Positions 54,892 to 62,699 of a DNA stretch of 64,000 nt are shown here, one piece after another. The stretch is from Polaromonas sp. CF318. Its GTDB lineage: Bacteria > Pseudomonadota > Gammaproteobacteria > Burkholderiales > Burkholderiaceae_C. Under the pieces are notes generated by a model. It saw only the letters and a program-made list of their open reading frames with translations, had not been told where the DNA came from and ran no database searches. Each line of letters opens with the position of its first letter. Position 1 is the stretch's first letter. The position numbers and the translations under genes were made by a program. Location of the stretch: positions 20,669-84,668 of the forward strand of contig NZ_AKIV01000071.1 in assembly GCF_000282655.1 (NCBI RefSeq). Reading direction: 5' to 3'.

Positions 54892-55512
54892 TCAGGCCTG
54901 GACGATGTTTTCGAGATTGAATTCGTAGGCTGTGGAGCCCTCGCCCGGCCCGCCGCCGGTCATCACGATGTCGGCGCTGGCGATGCCGATCAGCGAAAGC
55001 TCGGTATTGATGTCCGACATCACGGCGGAGCTGATCGGCTGGCCCTGGATGACCTCGGAGGTCACGCCTATCCACAGCGCCGGCTGGTACTGGAAAACCG
55101 CCTTCTGCCCGGGAGAGACCGAGGTCTTCACGCCCATCAGGCGGCCGTCCTTGAAGATGCAGACATCGACCGCGCCCTGGCTCATGTCGTTGAGCACGTC
55201 CAGCTCGGTCGACGCGCCGGCCGGCCCGGTGTACAACAGGCGCCGGCTGCCGGTGGGGGTCTGGACCAGGCTCAGCATCTGGCCGTTTTTGGCCTTCAGG
55301 CGCGGCGTGAAGTTGGCGTGCTCGTCGGTGATGGACACCTCGTAGCCGTCGGGGTAGATAAAAGGGTGGGTGCAGTCGCGCCCGCAGTAGCGGATCACCT
55401 TCCAGGCCACGGACAGCGCGGCCATGTTGGTCAGCACGTTCTTCTGGTAGATCACCACTTCGGACTTGTTGCCGTCGTTGGACTTGTTGACGAATCGCAG
55501 TTTGATATCCAT
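54892..55512 (-). CDS. Conserved ~205-aa protein, paralogue 2, first gene of operon A
   Basis: 206 aa beginning MDIKLRFVNKSNDGNKSEVV. Tandem paralogue of 54161-54778. The two match best at the N- and C-termini and differ in the middle (about residues 50-105), which suggests a constant scaffold with a variable face. No signal or membrane segment. It is the promoter-proximal gene of operon A; abundant first genes often encode structural subunits, but that role is inference. The ATG follows AAGGGAAG. Confidence 0.75.
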   Translation of the reverse strand: MDIKLRFVNKSNDGNKSEVVIYQKNVLTNMAALSVAWKVIRYCGRDCTHPFIYPDGYEVSITDEHANFTPRLKAKNGQMLSLVQTPTGSRRLLYTGPAGASTELDVLNDMSQGAVDVCIFKDGRLMGVKTSVSPGQKAVFQYQPALWIGVTSEVIQGQPISSAVMSDINTELSLIGIASADIVMTGGGPGEGSTAYEFNLENIVQA

Positions 55513-55573
55513 GGTGCTTCCCTTGGTGGCTTGCCTGCTCGGGGCCGTCAGGCCTTTGCGTTTCAGTGGTGCT

Positions 55574-55618
55574 ACTCTAGGGAAGGCTCATGGCCAAAGC
55601 GATTACAGGCAATTACAG
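55574..55618 (-). promoter_or_regulatory. Operon A promoter with GTAAT-N5-GTAAT box
   Basis: On the minus strand CTGTAATTGCCTGTAATCGC (55618 down to 55599) matches the operon-B box at 17 of 20 positions. TAGAGT (55579-55574) stands 21 nt after the second TGTAATC, exactly as at operon B. The start codon at 55512 is 61 nt further on. Confidence 0.65.
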
Positions 55619-55794
55619 AAGCGCGTGTGAAAATTTCCCTTGCGCGGCGGCCTGTGATGGGCCGTGAACGAAGCGGCGGCTCCCGCCACCGACCCATCGG
55701 GCGGCGCCGGGGCTTGCCATAAACTTGATGCACTTGTGCCGTGCAGGCGCACACGATGCGCCCGCCATGCCCCCCCCGATCCGAAAGTTACGCC

Positions 55795-56868
55795 ATGACC
55801 CAACCAGACACGCCCCAGCCATCCGCCGCGCCCCGGCTCACCAGCCTCTCGCACGGCGGCGGCTGCGGTTGCAAGATCGCGCCCGGCGTGCTCAGCGAGA
55901 TCCTGAAAAATTCGGGCAACCTGCCGGGCCTGAACATTCCGCCGCAGCTGCTGGTGGGCATAGAGACCGCGGACGACGCGGCCGTGTACCAGCTCAACGA
56001 CGAGCAGGCGCTGATCGCCACCACCGACTTCTTCATGCCCATCGTGGACGACCCCTACGATTTCGGGCGCATCGCCGCGACCAATGCGATCAGCGACGTC
56101 TACGCCATGGGCGGCACGCCCATCATGGCGCTGGGGCTGGTGGGCATGCCGGTCAACGTGCTGCCGCTGGAAACCATAGGCGCCATCCTGCGCGGCGGGC
56201 AGGACGCCTGCCGCGACGCCGGCATCCCGATCGCGGGCGGCCACACCATCGATTCGGTGGAGCCTATCTACGGCCTGGTGGTGATGGGCCTGGTGCATCC
56301 TTCGCGCGTCAAGAAAAATTCCGGCGCGCGCGCCGGCGACCTGCTGGTGCTGGGCAAGCCGCTGGGCGTGGGCATACTCTCGGCGGCGCTGAAAAAAGAA
56401 AAGCTCGATGCCCAGGGCTACGCCCGCATGGTCGCGCTCACCACGCAGCTCAACAAACCGGGCATCGCACTGGCGCGCATGGAAGGCGTGCACGCATTGA
56501 CCGACATCACCGGCTTCGGCCTGGCCGGCCACGGCCTGGAACTGGCGCGCGGCGCGGGCCTGCAGGTCCGCATCGACTGGCAGCGCGTCCCCCTGATCCC
56601 CGGCGCGCGCGAACTCGCGGCGCAAGGCTGCGTGACCGGCGCCTCAGGCCGCAACTGGGCCAGCTATGGGGCCGAAGTCAGTTTGCCGGCCGGCTTCACC
56701 GAAGTCGACAAGGCCCTGCTGAGCGACCCGCAGACTTCGGGCGGGCTGCTGGTGTCCTGCGGCGCGGACAGCGCGGACGAAGTGCTGGGGATTTTCCGGG
56801 CCCAGGGATTTGGGGATGCGGCCGTGGTTGGGGAAGTTGTTGCAGGCCAAGGCATGGCCGTTCGCTGA
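55795..56868 (+). CDS. selD: Selenide, water dikinase (selenophosphate synthase)
   Basis: 357 aa, AIR-synthase fold. The N-terminal GGGCGCKIAP holds the catalytic Cys (a Cys rather than selenocysteine form) and Lys. Further segments are DDAAVYQLNDEQALIATTDF, MGGTPIMALGLVGMP and SDPQTSGGLLVSCG. It makes selenophosphate from selenide and ATP. No selA, mnmH or senB is in the window. Start ATG 55795 places GGGCGCK at about residue 22; a longer in-frame start has no support. It is divergent from island operon A. Confidence 0.94.
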   Translation: MTQPDTPQPSAAPRLTSLSHGGGCGCKIAPGVLSEILKNSGNLPGLNIPPQLLVGIETADDAAVYQLNDEQALIATTDFFMPIVDDPYDFGRIAATNAISDVYAMGGTPIMALGLVGMPVNVLPLETIGAILRGGQDACRDAGIPIAGGHTIDSVEPIYGLVVMGLVHPSRVKKNSGARAGDLLVLGKPLGVGILSAALKKEKLDAQGYARMVALTTQLNKPGIALARMEGVHALTDITGFGLAGHGLELARGAGLQVRIDWQRVPLIPGARELAAQGCVTGASGRNWASYGAEVSLPAGFTEVDKALLSDPQTSGGLLVSCGADSADEVLGIFRAQGFGDAAVVGEVVAGQGMAVR

Positions 56869-57035
56869 AAAAAGAGGCAGAGAGCCTGCCACAGGCGCAA
56901 TACCCCTAGGGTAAACCCGGAAATTTTTTGTCAGTCTTTATTCAGTGCGGCGGCGGGCATCCGTCGTACCATTCATGCCTCGGCGTACCCGGTGGGTACT
57001 TTCTCATTCAAAAAAACTGATCGGAGACATCCCCC

Positions 57036-57575
57036 GTGTCCGCACTCCTCAAATTCGCACTGGCCTATGACTGGCTGACCACGCGGCTGGGCAAGATCGC
57101 CGCCTGGGCGGTGTTGTTTGCAGCGCTGATTTCAGCCGGCAACGCCTTCGTACGCTACGGCCTGGACATCAGCTCCAACGGCTGGCTGGAAATCCAGTGG
57201 TATCTGTTCGCCGGCACCGTGATGCTCGGCGCGCCCGTGGTGCTCAAGCTCAACGAGCACGTGCGGGTCGACATCATCTACGGCAAGCTCAAGGGCAACG
57301 GGCCGGTCTATGTGGACATTTTCGGCCTAGTCTTCTTCCTGCTGCCGGTGATGGGCCTGATGGCTTACCTGAGCTGGCCGCTGTTCATGAGCATGTACCT
57401 CTCCGGGGAAGTTTCGGGCAACGCCGGCGGCCTGATCCGCTGGCCCGCGATGCTGCTGCTGCCGCTGGGCTTCGGCCTGATGTTCGTGCAGGGCATCTCG
57501 GAAATCATCAAGCGCATCTGCTACCTCCAGGGCAAGTTCGAGATGGACACGCACTACGAAAAGCCGGTTCAGTGA
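57036..57575 (+). CDS. dctQ: TRAP transporter small permease (DctQ type)
   Basis: 179 aa, GTG start after CGGAGA, four transmembrane helices. The conserved WLEIQWYLFAGTVMLGAPVV and KLNEHVRVDIIYGKL are typical of the mannitol/chloroaromatic and TakQ-like group. It partners dctM 47 bp downstream. The promoter region upstream contains CCCCTAGGGTAAACCC (56903-56918). Confidence 0.9.
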   Translation: MSALLKFALAYDWLTTRLGKIAAWAVLFAALISAGNAFVRYGLDISSNGWLEIQWYLFAGTVMLGAPVVLKLNEHVRVDIIYGKLKGNGPVYVDIFGLVFFLLPVMGLMAYLSWPLFMSMYLSGEVSGNAGGLIRWPAMLLLPLGFGLMFVQGISEIIKRICYLQGKFEMDTHYEKPVQ

Positions 57576-57622
57576 TCCGTTTGCATCGCTCGTTCCCATA
57601 AAAATACTTTCAGGACTACCCC

Positions 57623-59164
57623 ATGCAAATGGAAAACTTCGCCCCGATCATGTTCGCGGGCCTCGTGCTGATCATGCTGATCGGCTTCCCCGTCGCCTTC
57701 TCGTTGGCCGCCCTCGGGCTGGGTTCGGGCTTTCTGGCCATCGAGATGGGCTGGTTCCCGGCCAGCTTCATGTCCAACCTGCCGCTCAATATGTTCGGCA
57801 TCCTGTCGAACGAGCTGCTGCTGGCGATTCCCTTCTTCACCTTCATGGGCGCCATCCTTGAGAAGTGCGGCCTGGCCGAGGACATGCTGGACTCCATGGG
57901 CCAGCTCTTCGGTCCCGCCAAGGGCGGCCTGGGCTACTCGGTCATCATCGTCGGCTTCATCCTGGGCGCCATCACCGGCACGGTGGCCGGCCAGGTGATC
58001 GCCATGGCGCTGATCTCTCTGCCCGTGATGATCCGCTATGGCTACAACATGCGCTACGCCACCGGCGTGCTGGCGGCCTCGGGCACCATCACGCAACTGG
58101 TGCCGCCCTCGCTGGTGCTGATCGTCATGGCCGACCAGCTGGGCCGCTCGGTGGGCGACATGTACAAGGGCGCCTGGGGCCCTTCCATCCTGCAGGTGCT
58201 GATTTTCGCGGGCTACACCTTCATGCTCGGCGTGTTCAAGCCGCACCATGTGCCCGGCGTTCCCAAAACCGCGCGCACGCTCAACGGCTGGGCGCTGTGG
58301 GCCAAATGCCTGCGCGGCATCATTCCCTCGGCCATCCTGATCTTCGCGGTGCTGGGCTCCATGGGCGGCCTGCCCGGTATCGACAAGGCCATCGCCACGC
58401 CGACCGAAGCCGGCGCCATGGGTGTGGTGGGCGCGCTGGTGCTGGCCGCCATGCACAAACGCCTGACCCCCGCGCTGATCTGGGAAGCCATGATAGGCAC
58501 CATGCGCCTGACGGCCATGGTGGTGTTCATCCTGATAGGCGCGCGCGTCTTCTCGATGGTGTTCCAGGGCGTGGACGGTGCCAAGTGGGTCGAGCACATG
58601 CTCAGCGGCCTGCCCGGCGGCCAGACAGGCTTCCTGATCGCCGTCAACCTGTTCATCTTCTTCCTGGCCTTCTTCCTCGACTTCTTCGAGATCGCCTTCA
58701 TCATCCTGCCCATGCTGGGCCCGGTCGCCGACAAGCTGGGCATAGACCTGATCTGGTTCGGCGTGCTGCTGTGCGTGAACATGCAGACCAGCTTCATGCA
58801 CCCGCCTTTCGGCTTCGCGCTGTTCTACCTGCGCGGCATCGCCGACACGCTGTTCAAGGAAGGGCGCATCCCCAAACCCATCAAGTCCAACGACATCTAC
58901 CTGGGCGCGATTCCCTGGGTGGCGATGCAGCTGCTCCTGGTGGCGATCGTGATCTTCGTGCCGCAGACGGTGACCGTCTTCCTCGACAAGCCCGAGGTGA
59001 TAGACCTGGACAAGGTCAAGATTGAAGTGCCGGTCGACGACAGCGCCACCCCGCCCGCGGGCGCGGCCAGCGGCGCGGCAGGCAGCGACCCGCTGGCGCC
59101 GCCGGCCGAGCCCAGCTCCGAGGACGAACAGAAAAAGGTCGACGAGCTGTTCAAGACCAAATAA
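57623..59164 (+). CDS. dctM: TRAP transporter large permease (DctM type)
   Basis: 513 aa with about 12-13 transmembrane helices, longer than the usual 430. The central GTVAGQVIAMALISLPVMIR, SGTITQLVPPSLVLIVMADQ and FLDFFEIAFIILPMLGPVAD are seen. A hydrophilic C-terminal tail rich in Ala/Pro/Ser (about 470-513) is unusual. Together with dctQ it probably serves the three TakP-like binding proteins encoded convergently at 60-63.8 kb. Confidence 0.92.
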   Translation: MQMENFAPIMFAGLVLIMLIGFPVAFSLAALGLGSGFLAIEMGWFPASFMSNLPLNMFGILSNELLLAIPFFTFMGAILEKCGLAEDMLDSMGQLFGPAKGGLGYSVIIVGFILGAITGTVAGQVIAMALISLPVMIRYGYNMRYATGVLAASGTITQLVPPSLVLIVMADQLGRSVGDMYKGAWGPSILQVLIFAGYTFMLGVFKPHHVPGVPKTARTLNGWALWAKCLRGIIPSAILIFAVLGSMGGLPGIDKAIATPTEAGAMGVVGALVLAAMHKRLTPALIWEAMIGTMRLTAMVVFILIGARVFSMVFQGVDGAKWVEHMLSGLPGGQTGFLIAVNLFIFFLAFFLDFFEIAFIILPMLGPVADKLGIDLIWFGVLLCVNMQTSFMHPPFGFALFYLRGIADTLFKEGRIPKPIKSNDIYLGAIPWVAMQLLLVAIVIFVPQTVTVFLDKPEVIDLDKVKIEVPVDDSATPPAGAASGAAGSDPLAPPAEPSSEDEQKKVDELFKTK

Positions 59165-59188
59165 GCCGCCCGCATCACAGGCTGCCAG

Positions 59189-59216
59189 CGCCCCTTTCGC
59201 GAGGGGCGTTTTTTTT
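59189..59216 (+). terminator. Rho-independent terminator after dctM
   Basis: CGCCCC, loop TTTCGCGA, GGGGCG, then eight T. Follows the dctM stop by 25 bp. Confidence 0.9.
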
Positions 59217-59277
59217 GCTACCCTGGGCCGCAAGCCCACGCCAAATCCCTGCCCGCAGATCATCATCCCGCCCCGCC

Positions 59278-59775
59278 ATGGACCCCACGCCCACACCCAG
59301 CCCCTACTTCGGCCCGCCGCCCTTCAAGTTCACGCCCACGGGCGGGAGCATCTCGGGGCCGGCGTTTTCCGTGACCTTCAAGATCCTGGCCACCCTCATC
59401 GTGGCGGGACTGGCCGCGGCCTTTGTGCAGGCCTGGCTGGCCGGCAGGGCCTCGGGCACATCGGCCGCCGGCGGCTGGTTTATCGCGGGCCTGCTGCTGG
59501 TGGGCTGCACCTGGTGGTACATCCTGCGCAGCGTCACGCGCCTCGACGAGCAGGGCTTGCACCAGAGCTGGGTCTGGGACAAACACATGGAGCTGCGCGA
59601 GCTGGCCTACGGCAAGCTGATCCGCGTGCGCGGGCTCGAATGGCTGATCGCGCCGCGCCTGTATGTGCGCACGCTGATGGGCAAGTTCGCGGTGTTTTAT
59701 GCCGCCTCACCCGAGATGGTGGCGGAGTTTGAGCGGCTGGTGAGCGAATTAAAAACTTTCCGAAGCCAAAGGTAG
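59278..59775 (+). CDS. Small membrane protein with PH-like domain
   Basis: 165 aa from ATG 59278 (MDPTPTPSPYFGPPPFKF). Two transmembrane helices (about residues 28-50 and 59-81) are followed by a cytoplasmic segment (RLDEQGLHQSWVWDKHMELR, VRGLEWLIAPRLYVRTLMGK) with the pattern of bacterial PH-like domains. No specific function is known to me. It sits between the dctM terminator and the tandem repeats. Confidence 0.6.
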   Translation: MDPTPTPSPYFGPPPFKFTPTGGSISGPAFSVTFKILATLIVAGLAAAFVQAWLAGRASGTSAAGGWFIAGLLLVGCTWWYILRSVTRLDEQGLHQSWVWDKHMELRELAYGKLIRVRGLEWLIAPRLYVRTLMGKFAVFYAASPEMVAEFERLVSELKTFRSQR

Positions 59776-59865
59776 TTGGCACACCCCCGTCGAGGCTCAC
59801 TGCGTGTAGCCTCCTCCCCCCTTGCAGGGGGCGGTGCCTGCGGTCTGGCAAAGCCAGTCCCGCGG
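59776..59865 (+). repeat. Intergenic repeat, tandem copy 1
   Basis: A 90-bp unit starting TTGGCACACCCCCGT and ending GCCAGTCCCGCGG, with an inner CCCCCCTTGCAGGGGG stem. It lies directly after the PH-like gene's stop. A second copy follows after six bases, and a third in reverse orientation occurs at 32141-32220. Confidence 0.85.
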
Positions 59866-59871
59866 TAGATA

Positions 59872-59961
59872 TTGGCACACCCCCGTTGAGGCTCACTTCG
59901 TGTAGCCTCCTCCCCTCTTGCAGGGGGCGGCGCCTGCGGTCTGGCAAAGCCAGTCCCGCGG
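59872..59961 (+). repeat. Intergenic repeat, tandem copy 2
   Basis: Nearly identical to copy 1 (differences such as GTTGAGG for GTCGAGG and TTCG for TGCG), and continues into GCCCCTGCTT, the same extension as the copy at 32141-32220. The remaining 80 bases to the binding-protein stop hold only the terminator. Confidence 0.85.
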
Positions 59962-60001
59962 CCCCTGCTTGACCTGACTCCAACGTCTACTTCAGGCGAA
60001 A

Positions 60002-60027
60002 AAAAACCGCGACGTGTCGCGGTTTTT
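60002..60027 (-). terminator. Rho-independent terminator of TakP-like gene 1
   Basis: AAAAA, CCGCGAC, 2-nt loop, GTCGCGG, TTTTT; lies 16 bp beyond the stop of the binding-protein gene ending at 60044, so it ends the minus-strand transcript. Confidence 0.88.
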
Positions 60028-60043
60028 CTATGCACCGGCGTGC

Positions 60044-61123
60044 TTACAAGGTGACCCCTTGCATATACGTGTCGAAGCGCGACTCGGCGAAGCGGAACCA
60101 GAGGATCTGGTCCTTCTGGAAAGCGCGGTAGTCGCTGTAGATCTTCTTCCAGTCGGGGTTCTTCTCGGCCAGTTCGCCGTACAGGTCCATCGCGGCCTTG
60201 AACGACGCGTCGAGAACGGGCTTGGGGAAAGGCAGGATCTTGGTCTTGGCGCCCACCAGTTGCTTGAGCGCGGTCGGGTTGCGGGCGTCATACTTGGCCT
60301 GCATGTCGATGTGCGCGTGCGAGGCGGCGCTTTCGACAATCGCCCTGTACTCCGCGGGCAGGGCTTCAAGAGCCTTGTTGTTGATGAAGAAGTCCACTTC
60401 GGGACCGCCTTCCCACCAGCCGGGGTAGTAATAAAACGGCGCGACCTTGTTAAAACCCAGCTTCTGGTCGTCGTAAGGGCCCACCCACTCGGCGGCGTCC
60501 AGCGTGCCTTTTTCGAGCGCCTGGTAGATTTCGCCGCCGGGCAGGTTTTGCGGCACCACGCCGAGGCGCTCCACCACCTTGCCGGCAAAGCCGCCGATAC
60601 GGAACTTCAGGCCCTTCAGATCGGCCACGGTCTTGATTTCCTTGCGGAACCAGCCACCCATCTGGGTGCCGGTGTTGCCGCCGGGGAAGCTCACGAGGTT
60701 GTACTTGGCGTAGAACTCGTTCATGAGCTTGCGGCCGTTGCCCTCGTACATCCAGGCCGACATCTGGCGCGAGTTCATGCCGAAAGGAATGGCCGCGCCG
60801 ATGGCGAAGGCTTCGTTCTTGCCGAAGTAGTAGTAAGGCACGGTGTGGCACATTTCCACGGAACCCTGGCCCACGCCGTCGACCACGCCGAAAGCGGGCA
60901 TCAGTTCACCTGCCGCATGCACGCTGATCTGGAACTTGCCGCCGGTCATCTCGCTGACCTTCTTGGCGAACACTTCGGCGCCGCCGTAAATCGTGTCCAG
61001 CGGCTTGGGGAAGCTGGAAGCCAGGCGCCAGCGTATGGTGGCCTGCGCGTGAACCGCGGGGGCGATGCCGGCCGCGAGAACGCCGGCAATGCCGGCGTTT
61101 TTGATAAGGGAGCGACGATCCAA
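60044..61123 (-). CDS. TakP-like TRAP substrate-binding protein 1
   Basis: 359 aa. The N-terminus MDRRSLIKNAGIAGVLAAG has a twin-arginine-type motif (RRSLIK) and a cleavage region APAVHAQ, so export by Tat is likely. The mature part matches TakP-type proteins: GNTGTQMGGWFRKEI, EWVGPYDDQKLGFNKVAPFY and WWEGGPEVDFFINNK. TakP binds 2-oxoacids; the ligand here may be a monocarboxylate but is not shown. One of three tandem paralogues of equal length. Downstream of it lies the convergent dctQM. Confidence 0.92.
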   Translation of the reverse strand: MDRRSLIKNAGIAGVLAAGIAPAVHAQATIRWRLASSFPKPLDTIYGGAEVFAKKVSEMTGGKFQISVHAAGELMPAFGVVDGVGQGSVEMCHTVPYYYFGKNEAFAIGAAIPFGMNSRQMSAWMYEGNGRKLMNEFYAKYNLVSFPGGNTGTQMGGWFRKEIKTVADLKGLKFRIGGFAGKVVERLGVVPQNLPGGEIYQALEKGTLDAAEWVGPYDDQKLGFNKVAPFYYYPGWWEGGPEVDFFINNKALEALPAEYRAIVESAASHAHIDMQAKYDARNPTALKQLVGAKTKILPFPKPVLDASFKAAMDLYGELAEKNPDWKKIYSDYRAFQKDQILWFRFAESRFDTYMQGVTL

Positions 61124-61290
61124 AATGCTATCTCCTGAAAGTTTGTCAAACGTGCGGGGCCTGAATGGCGCCCGCCGGACCTCTCGAGCCGGAACGGCCG
61201 GTAAAGGCAGCGTCCTCCAGCGAAGGCCAACCGGGATTTTGTCAGCTTTTTACTTCGAGATCACACCGTTTTGCCCACCTGTTTCAGGAA

Positions 61291-61318
61291 TAAAAAAGCC
61301 GCCTCTGGGAGGCGGCTT
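61291..61318 (-). terminator. Rho-independent terminator of TakP-like gene 2
   Basis: AAAAAA, GCCGCCT, 5-nt loop, AGGCGGC; the A-run becomes a U-run in the minus-strand transcript of the gene at 61355-62434. Confidence 0.88.
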
Positions 61319-61354
61319 GCAAATTCCTGACGGGGCGCGAAGGCCCCGCGGAAA

Positions 61355-62434
61355 TCAGAGCTTCTGGGCTTGCATGAAGCGGTCGAAGGTGGCCTCGGTG
61401 AAACGGAACCACAGGTTCTGGTCGGCGCGGAACTTGGAGTAGTCGGCGTAGATCTTTTTCCAGTTCTCGTTCTTGGCGCTGAGCTCCTCATACAGGGCCA
61501 TGGCTTCCTTGAAGGCGGCATTCATCACGTCGGTGGGGAAAGGCCGCAACTTGGTGCCCGCGCCCACCAGCTGCTTGAGAGCGGCCGGGTTCTTGGCATC
61601 GTATTTGGCCTGCATCTCGCCGTGGGCCTGGGCCGCGGCGGCCTCCACGATGGCCTTGTACTCGGGCGAGAGCGCCTCGAAGGCCTTGTTGTTGATGAAG
61701 AAGTCCAGCTCGGGGCCACCCTCCCACCAGCCGGGGTAGTAATAAAAGGGCGCGACCTTGTTGAAGCCGAGCTTCTGGTCGTCATACGGACCCACCCATT
61801 CGGCGGCATCGATGGTGCCTTTTTCCAGCGCCTGGTAGATCTCGCCGCCGGGGATGTTCTGCGGCACGCCGCCAATGCGCTCGAGCACCTTGCCGGCGAA
61901 GCCGCCAATGCGCATCTTCAAGCCCTTGATGTCCTTGACGGACTTGATTTCCTTGCGGTACCAGCCGCCCATCTGGGCGCCGGTGTTGCCGCCCGGGAAG
62001 TTGACGATGTTGTACTTGGTGTAGAACTCGCGCATCAGCTTCAGGCCGTTGCCTTCGTACATCCAGGCGCTCATCTGCCGGCTGTTCAGGCCGAAGGGAA
62101 TGGCGCAGCCCAGCGCGAAGCATTCGTCCTTGCCGAAGAAATAATAAGGCGCGGTATGGGCCGCCTCGATGGAACCTTGTTGCACGCCGTCGACCACGCC
62201 GAAGGCGGGCATCAGTTCGCCGGCCGCATGGACCGATATTTCGAACTTGCCGCCGGACATGTTCTTGACGGCCTTGGCGAACACCTCGGCCGCGCCGAAG
62301 ATGGTGTCCAGCGATTTCGGAAAGCTCGATGCCAGGCGCCATCGAACGGTGGCCTGGGCATGAACGGCAGGCGCCACGCCGGCAGCCAGCACGCCGGCGA
62401 TGCCGGCATTTTTGATTAATGAGCGACGATCCAT
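61355..62434 (-). CDS. TakP-like TRAP substrate-binding protein 2
   Basis: 359 aa from ATG 62434 (MDRRSLIKNAGIAGVLAAG), preceded by AGGAGAGAG; the longer in-frame reading has no support. Tat-type signal as in paralogues 1 and 3. It differs from them in the binding region at CFALGCAIPFGLNSRQ and MGGWYRKEI (Tyr for Phe), which may tune specificity. Own terminator downstream and a 265-bp upstream region before paralogue 3's stop, so it is probably transcribed alone. Confidence 0.92.
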   Translation of the reverse strand: MDRRSLIKNAGIAGVLAAGVAPAVHAQATVRWRLASSFPKSLDTIFGAAEVFAKAVKNMSGGKFEISVHAAGELMPAFGVVDGVQQGSIEAAHTAPYYFFGKDECFALGCAIPFGLNSRQMSAWMYEGNGLKLMREFYTKYNIVNFPGGNTGAQMGGWYRKEIKSVKDIKGLKMRIGGFAGKVLERIGGVPQNIPGGEIYQALEKGTIDAAEWVGPYDDQKLGFNKVAPFYYYPGWWEGGPELDFFINNKAFEALSPEYKAIVEAAAAQAHGEMQAKYDAKNPAALKQLVGAGTKLRPFPTDVMNAAFKEAMALYEELSAKNENWKKIYADYSKFRADQNLWFRFTEATFDRFMQAQKL

Positions 62435-62600
62435 AAAACTCTCTCCTGAAGTTATTGAAGTTGTCCGTAGGGGGTCCGCCACACGGCCGGGTACTGCAAT
62501 AGTTGCAGCGTCCCGGACGCGCCGGCGGAGCATGGACACTTTGTCACTCTTTTTCAGAAAGTTACCCCGTTCTTACCCGTAGATCAGCACAGATTTTTCC

Positions 62601-62630
62601 AAAAAAAAGCCGCCCCATGGGCGGCTTTTT
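62601..62630 (-). terminator. Rho-independent terminator of TakP-like gene 3
   Basis: AAAAAAAA, GCCGCCC, 3-nt loop, GGGCGGC, TTTTT; located 70 bp beyond the stop of the gene at 62700-63779. Confidence 0.9.
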
Positions 62631-62699
62631 CCGGCACGGGCCTGCGCGGCAGGCGTGCTCGGGGCTTGGCGTCCGGGCAAACGGCCCGGCAAGGTCTGC

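Noticed and set aside
39240..55512. Prophage
   Set aside because: Lysozyme and tail-collar genes suggest it, but capsid, portal, terminase, sheath, tape measure, holin and integrase are all missing.
39240..55512. T6SS or extracellular contractile injection system
   Set aside because: FHA and kinase genes and tail-like parts are present, but no sheath, tube, baseplate, VgrG or AAA+ ATPase gene was found.
39212..55618. Attachment sites flanking the island
   Set aside because: No tRNA at either edge and no convincing direct repeats; the inverted repeat at 39212-39240 is better read as a terminator.
57569..59296. Minus-strand 575-codon open frame opposite dctM, and similar ones opposite rpsA and aroA-cmk
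   Set aside because: Shadow frames of conserved genes; low-complexity and without family features.
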